The position numbers were made by a program, and so were the translations under genes. Below, one piece after another: positions 55,871 through 64,000 of a stretch of 64,000 nt of DNA. This stretch comes from Ascarosepion bandense (lineage: Eukaryota > Mollusca > Cephalopoda > Sepiida > Sepiidae): NCBI GenBank assembly GCA_037127315.1, contig JBBBDQ010001274.1, positions 668,001-732,000 of the forward strand, in the 5' to 3' direction. Position 1 is the stretch's first letter; every line of letters begins with the position of its first letter. Below the pieces are notes generated by a model that made no database searches, was not told the origin of the DNA, and saw only the letters and a list, made by a program, of their open reading frames with translations.

Positions 55871-57145
55871 TCATCCGCACAAATAAATAAAATTAATGAA
55901 AACCATTTTCATAAAACATGTTGAATATATTCAATATATTGAATATATCCAAAACAGAAAACTGACAATCCTAACAAACCACAAAAAGTATATTGTTCTA
56001 TCCAAAAAATCTATAACAACTGTAATTGAAAAGAATTTATCTAAACTTAACATAAATTTTGCCTCAGTTACTTCTTAAACAGCCAAAGACATAATCAAAA
56101 ACAATATAATAAGCTAAAACTGGTAAGCGACATGTATTTTATTACCTGAAATATTTGTCATACGTGGTACGTTAAAGCAACCTCAAGAATTTTAAATAAA
56201 AGATTATATGAACACACAAAAAAAAATTTCTGTAAAAAACTTTTACAGAACAACATATTAAAAGCATTAGTTGTTTATCGTAACGAGACTGATTCAAAAA
56301 TGCTATTTTAATTAAAATAGAAAACAATTTGCTAATACGAAAATGTTTAAAAAATACTTTAATTGCTAAATCTTTAAGAGTAAATTTGCACACAACTTTT
56401 TACAACGTTTCAACATTCTTGGCAGAACTTCTATTACGTGAGACATTTCATAATAAAAGCGATGGAAACATGAACAAAAGGATTCGAAATGAAATCGACT
56501 AGATTATATACCCAAAAAACATATTTAAAATTATAATAATAATTATAAATACCGCCGTCTCTTGTTCGTGTGCATGCGTAGTCTCATAAGGTAAACATAA
56601 ACTTAGTTTGATGAAGTCCTAAAGGAAGAAATGTTTCACACGAAAACTTTTTACACTTGCTCATACTTCTTTCCACTAAAATTTAATATTCTAAGTGTTG
56701 TACGTTCATTTTTCCACTGAATGATATTGACATCTTTTGCATCAAGAACGTAACCGTTTATTTGCAAACCAAAAGATTTTCGTTATTCATTAAAGAAACT
56801 TGGTACAAATTAAATTGGCTTGCTATATGTATCATGTTCCTTTTTATTTATTTATTATTTTAATGTGAAATGACAGTTAAATTTTAAACCGTTTTATCAC
56901 ATTTTATTCGAAATTCTCTTTTAGTGTTTAATATGTTTTACTTATCAAACTTTTGATAAATGTTGATCAAAAACTGTGCAGAAAAATCATGTACATTCTG
57001 GAGCATTTATTGATTTTTTTATGGCTTTTGGACTATTTAAAGGCAAAACATTATAGATTGTAGGAAAAGTAGTTACTTTTCATTTGAATATTACTTTAAT
57101 TTAATATTTTTTGAGAATAGAAACGATTTTTTTCAGATAGAGCTC
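55871..57145. other. AT-rich spacer
   Basis: No gene. 55920-55950 is a small run of ttgaatatattcaatatatt type palindromic sequence. Confidence 0.55.
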
Positions 57146-57270
57146 CTGCTATTTAACCAATAGAGAGGGGGGTAGATTCATACCTTTCCCAAGCGTATTT
57201 GCACATAAGAGAACGTAACGAACGCGACTGGAATTTGATTTTAGTCACCATCCATTGCATCATCTTCAGG
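57146..57270 (-). mobile_element. OR-type SINE remnant
   Basis: gctatttaaccaatagagag, gattcatacctttcccaagc, gtatttgcacataagagaac and gactggaatttgatttt follow the minus-strand SINE order; ccatccattgcatcatc replaces the inverted head. Confidence 0.65.
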
Positions 57271-57985
57271 GCGATTTCTGGAGTGGTAGAATTAGCTCAC
57301 TATTTATCCAGTATATTTAGTAAAGGATTTTATATACAAGTTCTACTTGAGGTGTGGATAAAACTTAACTCTCATTGTCTTGTCCAATTGTTGAATTCGA
57401 AACACTCGTCAGAATCCACCTGAAAATTTATAAATCCACTACGCATTGAATATTGTAGCTGTGGATGATTTTGTCCTGATGGCGTAGTCATTAATGAAAA
57501 AATCTCGCCCCACAACTCATTAGGGGAAGCTGATGTTTCTCATTTTTTTCAGAAAATCAACATTGCACTCAAAGCGAAATCTGAGGTTTTATGTGATAAG
57601 TACTGACGCCAAAAATCAGATTTATAGCTTTTACCAACGATGGATTTTACTTATAATCTATCTAAAAATATTTACAGAAATACATAATTTCCGGAGATTT
57701 TGATGATAAACCGACTTCAAATTTTTATTATTTTAAGAATAAATCTGAATAAAGTTGATATTCTTTTATTAAATACATTGAAAAAGTATCTTAAAACCAG
57801 AATTCTAATTATGAATCATCTCAAGCGATGTTTTACTGTCTTCGATAAGATAAAACTCTGCAAAAATTGTAAAAGATTACAAAAAAGATAATCAATGAAT
57901 AAGATCTTATACCATTTGTTCGGTTATAATTAATACAGATTTTAAATTTGCATTGTTTTTTTAAATTGCACTAAAGCTGTATAAC
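57271..57985. other. AT-rich spacer
   Basis: Nothing recognised; short open frames only. Confidence 0.55.
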
Positions 57986-58290
57986 ATTCTTTTTTTTTTT
58001 ATAATCGTGTCGCTCCAAGCAAGGCATTTTCCTGCCACTGTTGTGCATAGGTTACATAGGAGGAATGCTATGATGAGTGAGAGGTTGCAAGGGGTGTCAG
58101 AAAGAGAGTAGGAGAAGGAAGAGAATACTGATGAGAGTTGGGTGGACGAAGAAAAAAGCATGAGTGGGAGGATGTAAGTTAGTGAGACAAAAGATGACTA
58201 ATGACTTTACATTTAAATTCTTGGAGATTGTAACTGTCATAGGTAAATTGTTCAGTATAACGCCCCTTTGAAGTAAATAAAGGTTTTTAT
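57986..58290 (-). mobile_element. LINE family J 3' region, diverged
   Basis: A T run, then ataatcgtgtcgctccaagc and aaggcattttcctgccactg, then gttgtgcataggttacatag: the inverted 3' block. The rest to about 58290 is G-rich and corresponds to the C/T-rich 3' UTR of the copy at 27.0 kb in reverse. Minus-strand frames here are not conserved. Confidence 0.6.
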
Positions 58291-58974
58291 CTAGCGGCAT
58301 AATGATTTAATGATGTGTATGTGTCTTGCTTTTGGTCCATATACAATTTGTGAAGATTCAGTAGTTAATTTAACTGCTCTATCTACACCTTGCGAGTGTG
58401 CAGATAAATTCGCTGACTCCAACGTTGTTCCGTTTATTGGAACCTCTTCCAGTTCATTATTTGAAAACCCTTCATAAGCGTAGTTTCACAAACTCCATTT
58501 TGCAAGAGGTTAATCAAATGTAAACAGTGTATTGCTTCAGAGTTGATGCATGTAATTTTTACATCTATTTCGTGGCTCGCTACTTCTAAAACAAAAAAGA
58601 AATGGAGAATTTACCCATACTGGGTTATATTTTTGTATGTAATTTGCAATGAATCTTTAAAATTTTTCTTGTAAATTAACATTACTAATTAAGTATGAAT
58701 AAATTTTTACTCATCTAATGGACAAAAATATTTATAGCCTCTTTGTTCACTGACAATTCATCTGACTTCAACATTGAGAAAATAATATTTTTGAAAGCAA
58801 GGCGAAAACATTGCGCTGTGCATTTTTAATGCAATGTTATGGATTTCTTGCGGATTTATTTTAATCCTTTCTGCAAAGTTCCCCTAGAATAATCTTTGAA
58901 TTTGATCTCTAAATACATAGGAGAAGCACCAGACTAGATGTGTCTACATAGTTTGAAAACTACCAACAGCAGAA
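58291..58974. other. Unassigned spacer
   Basis: No gene or repeat recognised. Confidence 0.5.
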
Positions 58975-59115
58975 ACAACTAAAATGGATAGCACAGGTAA
59001 CTTGAAGGGAAAATAATGACTTAATCAGGATATTAACATACCACACTAATTTAAATAAAAGATTAGGAAAGAAACCCCCATTAATTCTGGAAAGAGAAAT
59101 AACAGCTACTGGACT
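58975..59115 (+). repeat. RLGRKP-type relic, third locus
   Basis: It encodes ENNDLIRILTYHTNLN, then KRLGKKPPLILEREITATGL and EKS, without a stop over 42 codons. Alignment with 17461-17580 is better in protein than in DNA. Surrounding sequence does not match. Confidence 0.5.
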
Positions 59116-59469
59116 TGAGAAATCCATAACTAATTAAATATGAATAAACCTTTACTTATTTAATAAACAAAATTTTTTATAGCCTTTTCTGTTACCTCTA
59201 ATTTATCTACCTTCAACATTAAGAAAAATATATTCTGGAAGCATGCGAAAGTATTGTGCAGTAATTTTTTAATAGAACATTCTGTATTTCGGCCAAGTGT
59301 TGCTTTATTTTCGGGATCATGTTGAAGATAAAGACTTGTTGTTCATGGTATTTATCATTCTTTTTAATGTCAAACCAACTAGCCGCATATATTTCAGTTT
59401 TACATTTTATAAGGCTATGCTATAAGGCCTTCACTGACCACCGGAATAAATATTATAAGCAAAGATGAA
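59116..59469. other. AT-rich spacer
   Basis: Nothing recognised. Confidence 0.5.
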
Positions 59470-59996
59470 TAGTATACTTATAGATATTAAGATAGATTCC
59501 GGATAGAAAAATTGTTTCACCGACACAGTGAACCAACTTTCTTAGCAGCTTACTTAGCAATGGATTCAATATAGTCTTTCCATTTCATGTCAACTGAAAA
59601 CCTAAGCCCGAGAAAGTGCAACGAGTCATTTTCCTGGAGGTTAACATGAATCATGCTGATGGAAGGAAGCGAGGATGGCACCTCTCAGATGATTAACAGA
59701 GAAATGTTTAGTTTTGAGGGGATTAAAACTGACAAGCCATCTTTTGAAATTGTTTTGGGCATCGGCTGCCATTTTGACCTTGTTAGACGGGTAAACTTTA
59801 CTTTCGAAGCAGGAGTAAACGATTAGGTTATCAGCGTAGATACCCAGTTGAGAGCTGATGTCATAGTTTTGTACATCGGCAACCATTTTGATCTTATTAG
59901 ACGGATCAACCTTACTATCGAGTCAAGAGTAAACGGTTGGGTCATCAGCGTAGATGTGACGTTGAGAGCTGATGTCACCGAGGAAAAAGTTCCTTG
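59470..59996 (-). pseudogene. Jockey/CR1-like LINE reverse-transcriptase relic with a duplicated active-site segment
   Basis: The minus-strand translation gives DISSQRHIYADDPTVYS, stop, LDSKVDPSNKIKMVADVQNY, then DISSQLGIYADNLIVYSCFE and SKVYPSNKVKMAADAQNNF. The YADD-type catalytic box thus occurs twice, in frame, 38 codons apart. After that come WLVSFNPLKTKHFSVNHL and, with breaks, NDSLHFLGLRFSVDMKWKDY followed by IESIAK, the usual order after motif C in these LINEs. The second box reads YADN. The relic covers only the palm/thumb region, and both ends are truncated. Confidence 0.8.
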
Positions 59997-60019
59997 ATGA
60001 AATTAATAACAGAGAAATT

Positions 60020-60080
60020 AGAAATATCATGAATATGTCAACAAAGATGAGGACAACAGTTCAAACAATGTAAATAGTGT
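60020..60080 (+). repeat. Penelope-linked terminal motif, isolated copy
   Basis: gtcaacaaagatgaggacaa, then cagttcaaacaatgtaaata and gtgtaaataatgaca, matches 31665-31710 and the relic near 29048-29096. Confidence 0.55.
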
Positions 60081-62236
60081 AAATAATGACAGAAAAGATA
60101 GTAAAGATTTTGAAAAAAAAAAAAACTTTTAACCTGTGCACAATAACACATTTGCACAATCGACCTGCCCTGCGGCTGATGCCGTGTGATAACTGATGTA
60201 ATTGGCCCTCGGTTTATCGTTGCATCTAACTGGCTGATTTCTCAGTATCGTAGGCTTACTCGTTTTCCATAGAAATACCACTGTTTTTTGTTTTGTTTTT
60301 TGTTTTTTTGTGAGGGTGCGTGTATTTATTTGTCCGTTGTTTGAGAGTTTTTTTATAGCAACACTATCCGGGTTGTGTAAAAAGATTCTCTGGGAAAACC
60401 CAGGATACATTAGCTAATGACGAGAATGGGAGTCGAACGCTCTACCTTTTGTTCTTTTGCAGTACTTTTCAGTCTCAGCTTTTCCATATTATATTTAAGT
60501 CTTGTAGCATTAAGCATTTAGAAGTATTTCGGAACCTACTAACATTTCTGCTTTTAGGTACTGATGTTCAGGGCCAGCGCGTTCTCTCTAGTTCTACCGA
60601 TTCATACCTTTACAGCTAAAACATACACAGTCGAGCAATCCTCATCATTTATAAGAAGGATGTTATATTCAGGAAGCTTCTTCTCAAGTGATTTTACTTT
60701 TATAGAACTCCCCATCCGAGAGGATGCTTTCCTTATTAATGCAATCTTAATCTCTTCAAGGCAAAGATTAGCCGTTATCTATCCTAGCGATACTCATAAT
60801 TTGCACTTACTTTGCCCTTTTCCCTTTTACACCAATACAATTATCTTATTTCGTAACCCCTACCTTAAGTTGCTTTTAGATCTTGTATCTGGTGAGCATA
60901 TAGGAGAGTAGCAGTAGGATTAAATTACTTGATAAGTAAAAATATTCTTCGTCGTTGTTCACTGCCCATGACTGCTCACCATTTGATATCATAGACAGTG
61001 AGGCAATGAAAAAAGTTGGCGTTATGAATATCAAAACATGATAGGACTTGTGTATGTCGACAGAAGTTTTTTTTTATGTGTTTGTTTTGTTTAATGTTGA
61101 CAGGAGAATCGACTCAATGCTTTCAAAAATACGTGCCAATTTCTTGGGCAGTCATCCGTAAAATTCTACTCAACCAGTTGCCAAGGCTAATAACTATAAC
61201 AAGCGCCAGCTTGTAATAAAATGAATAACTCTTCAAAAGATTTCGTGATGCAACCCTCATGACATTTCATTTGGCATCCAGAATCCTTAATAATTTCAAT
61301 GATTTGATTAAATGTTAATGGACATGACGCTTAAGTGAACGTCAACATTTTTAATCAAGTCATACAAACTCTTTGCTAGGAGTAATTCTCATTGATTTCC
61401 TCAGTACCAGATTAACCTAGTAGCAAAAGTAGCAAAAGTACCCCGCATTTTCGTGTGCCTGGCTTTAAATACTCCAAAGAGTATGATGAAACTTACACAA
61501 CTTACGATGTGTCAATACTAATGTTTACATGCCAGGTAACATTATATATCGATGGCATAAGATCTGCTCGAATGCTTAGTCATTATCATACTTTTTATAT
61601 GTGCTAATTGCGTTGAGAGAAGGTAAATATTTACCTAGCGTATAAGCTCTAGCTATTCTAGAAACCAGTTTAATGACCGAATCGTACTTTACCAATTCGG
61701 TGCATCCTGGGTATGAGAATAAACTACATCTGACAGCAAGGCTTCTAATTGGGAACTTTTGAAGATTGTAGAACCACCATTTATTTGCTGTTTTTCCCAA
61801 GTATAACTCTCACACGAAGTGGTAGCACCTGTTCTGGTCCCATCTATGGGCAAATAGTTAATCCCTAAACTAGAGACAAAACACTATGAAAGTATAAAAA
61901 TACATTTTTGTAGTAAAAATACAAGCAATGCATTTTTATAGAAAAAAAAATTGCAGCAATTAATTCAAAAAACAAAAAAAAAACAATACATTTTTGTCAA
62001 AAAATGACTAATGCTCCCAGGAAAATTAAATTTTAGCATTAACTGACTCATGTGGAGTTGATATACCGCTAAAAAATATAAACAGACAAAACTAATTTGG
62101 CCACAGGAGATGGTCATGATAAATAAAGTATTAATTAACTCAGCCTTTCTCTCTTGTTTAAAAATACAGTTTATAGTAATTATATATATCGAATTTTAAA
62201 AAAATCAATTTAAGAATTGCAGCTTGTGTTGATATT
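60081..62236. other. Unassigned region
   Basis: About 2.2 kb without a recognised family. The longest frame (60564-60911, 115 codons, plus) has no domain I know and no paralogue in the window, so I leave it uncalled. The minus-strand frame 60129-60410 is likewise unknown. Confidence 0.4.
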
Positions 62237-62364
62237 CTAAGCTCCGCTTAGATGTGGCACAAGGCCAAAAGTATAGCATACTCATTGAAGTTCGAACTCA
62301 CGATTCCGTTGTATGAGGTTCTAGTGAGACAAGATTGCTAACCATTACATCCCTTCGAGATACC
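62237..62364 (-). mobile_element. tRNA-like SINE (GTAATGGTTAGCA type), single copy
   Basis: The minus strand reads ggtatctcgaagggatgtaa, then tggttagcaatcttgtctca (A box), cgtgagttcgaacttc (good B box), tacttttggccttgtgccac and atctaagcggagctta. It matches the second monomer at 5160-5288 over its whole length. Confidence 0.7.
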
Positions 62365-62754
62365 CTAAGAATCTCAGTTTATGTTTCGGATTCTAAAATA
62401 CGGCTAGCCGATATAGATATCAGAAGTTCAAATGAGATCTGTAGATTCCTTAAATAGGTGTTTATATTTAATCTCCAATGCGTAATGCTATAAATTATTT
62501 ACAAAAAATGAGTCCAGTATATCAGTGTTTATAACAGAAGCCTCTACAATTGTAACTGAGACAGGATAATCAGTCAAATATACCAAATTGTAGAAGTAAA
62601 GAATAAGTGATATTCACGAAAATCACACATGTGCATATAGGACAACGAATAGAAAAAGACACACTCGAAATAATAACAAATAAGAAAGACATACTCGAAA
62701 CTACGGCAAACATCCACGCACTTACGTGGGAACTAAAACCTCTGTTATCTGGTT
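62365..62754. other. Unassigned spacer
   Basis: Nothing recognised. Confidence 0.5.
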
Positions 62755-62905
62755 GTCAACCAAGACTTTAGAGTACAGTCTATTCTGGTCCTTGTAGACG
62801 GATTCGAATTTTTCTCGAAGGTATTTATGCTAAAGTGAACTTAATAGTCTGTGCTCATTTTGAACTCGGTTGCGCGCCGATATTCGTTTCACCATCCACG
62901 CATGC
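62755..62905 (-). mobile_element. OR-type SINE remnant, strongly diverged
   Basis: ggttgtcaaccaagacttta, gtagacggattcgaa, cgaaggtatttatgctaaag and gaactcggttgcgcgccgat with tcaccatccacgca keep the minus-strand SINE order, including the inverted head end. Confidence 0.6.
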
Positions 62906-63480
62906 TTACGAATGCGTACTCAAATGTAAATGTTACATCTTCCACAGATGTCTTATAGTATGCCCAAATTGGTAACAATACACTTCGACGATAAAAAAAT
63001 TGTTTTACTGATGTAAAGAGAAAATGGAAATTTATATTTATGCCGGGAGACACACTTTTTTTAGTAGTACTTCTCGATCTAGGTCGGTTGATATCATTCT
63101 CACCGTTTAAAAAATAAAAAAAGGATGTCAACTCAAGCACGTGTACCTATTCAATAACGTTTATAATAACAAAAATACACTGATGTGCAAAAGGTCAAGG
63201 GGTAGATGACAAGGGCCATGTAAGAAAACTTCTACCACAACAAAGTGCAACAAAATTTTACGTAGAATACTCAGGTTGCCAGAAGTCATCTGGTGAAACA
63301 TTTAAACTTACTGTCTCAACAGATGTCCGTAGCTCACTAATAACTTTCGGTGCAGAATCTTGAGAAAACATTTCTCTTTCATGCCCCAAAAGTATCGATT
63401 GCACAGATGTCTGTCAAACGTAGAGTCTGCGACTTTGTCAGAAATTTCCAAAATGATGCCAAAACCATTCTGGAACAAGA
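62906..63480. other. Unassigned spacer
   Basis: No gene. An 83-codon minus frame (62889-63140) has no known motif. Confidence 0.5.
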
Positions 63481-63550
63481 TTTTTTTAAAATCATATCAC
63501 CCCGAGCAAGGCGGTAACGCCACTGATGTGTAGGGGGCTACGTAAGAGTG
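63481..63550 (-). mobile_element. LINE family J 3' terminal block
   Basis: tttttttaaaatcatatcac, cccgagcaaggcggtaacgc and cactgatgtgtagggggcta are the cleanest inverted copy of the family end. The short stem GGCG/CGCC is intact. The 160-bp repeat starts immediately after. Confidence 0.85.
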
Positions 63551-64000
63551 AAAAGATTGGAAAAGAGAAAACCGGAAACCACCTCCTAAACAGGAAACAA
63601 GGGATGAGCCTCTTCACCCGTTCAATAGATGTAGGTGGAGTGTGAACCGGGTGATAGTTTAGTCTATCTACTCCAATTGAAAAAAAAAGAGGAAAAGAAT
63701 GGAAATGAGTAAAAGATTGGAAAAGAGAAAACCGGAAACCACCTCCTAAACAGGAAACAAGGGATGAGCCTCTTCACCCGTTCAATAGATGTAGGTGGAG
63801 TGTGAACCGGGTGATAGTTTAGTCTATCTACTCCAATTGAAAAAAAAAGAGGAAAAGAATGGAAATGAGTAAAAGATTGGAAAAGAGAAAGCCGGAAACA
63901 ACATCCTAAACAGGAAACAAAGGATGAGCCTCTTCACCCGTTCAATAGATGTGGGTGGAGTGTGAACCAGGTGATAGTTTAGTCTATCTACTCCAATTGA
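63551..64000 (-). repeat. 160-bp tandem repeat, three units, running off the window
   Basis: Units begin at 63551, 63711 and 63871, each with aaaagattggaaaagagaaa. The third is cut by the window end after 130 bases. Units 1 and 2 look identical; unit 3 differs at a few positions (gccggaaaca, aaaggatgag, gtgggtgg, aaccaggtg). In reverse complement the unit equals the LINE 3' region seen once at 44780-44940 and at 540-660, so the array lies in a LINE 3' UTR. Confidence 0.95.

Noticed and set aside
60564..60911. 115-codon plus-strand open frame
   Set aside because: No recognisable domain and no second copy. It cannot be excluded as an exon, but nothing supports it.

Overview
This 64-kb window is eukaryotic, AT-rich, non-coding repeat DNA with no convincing host gene. 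The best guess at the organism is an octopus or a close cephalopod relative. The reason is the most frequent short repeat, a tRNA-headed SINE of about 310 bp that matches my recollection of the OR-type SINEs described from octopus; I could not run a search. Long (TA)n, (CA)n, (CTAT)n and (TTA)n microsatellites fit a large, repeat-rich invertebrate genome. I see no CRISPR array, operon or bacterial-style gene.

Layout. 0-18 kb: AT-rich spacer with SINEs (3.0, 5.0, 7.2, 11.4, 11.8, 15.2, 16.9 kb), 3'-end fragments of an APE-type LINE (6.9, 7.6, 12.4, 13.4, 18.4 kb) and a dead mariner (16.3 kb). 18.6-26.5 kb: three minus-strand copies of one non-LTR retrotransposon carrying a reverse transcriptase, a C-X2-C-X8-H-X4-C zinc knuckle and a restriction-like endonuclease. 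They sit end to end and abut TTA microsatellites; further copies lie at 0.9 kb and 43.9 kb. The domain order and the TAA-repeat context suggest the R4/Dong group. 26.6-33 kb: a second LINE family (jockey/CR1-like), a broken Penelope-like element with an inverted partial end, and a 5S rRNA pseudogene joined to a SINE head. 33.5-39.5 kb: dense microsatellites, a modular microsatellite-linked repeat, a 41-bp palindrome and more LINE ends. 39.5-49.8 kb: SINEs, a roughly 100-bp tandem repeat, a hairpin, direct repeats and a foldback between two (TA) tracts. 50.0-55.3 kb: a satellite array with a period near 146 bp, interrupted by a mariner with intact TA duplications and by a LINE tail. 55.3-64 kb: spacer with SINE remnants, a LINE reverse-transcriptase relic with a duplicated catalytic segment and, at the right edge, a 160-bp tandem repeat derived from a LINE 3' region.

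How it works together: the only recognisable proteins are those of mobile elements, and every copy is truncated, frameshifted or stop-interrupted. The window reads as a record of nested insertion, with microsatellites acting both as landing sites and as borders. The observations most worth following are the TAA-associated retrotransposon cluster, the nucleosome-length satellite with a period near a multiple of three, the 5S/tRNA chimeric SINE, the Penelope inverted end, the in-frame duplication of a reverse-transcriptase active-site segment, and the microsatellite-bordered repeat whose inner module is inverted at one locus. Boundaries of old repeats were set by eye and may be off by tens of bases.
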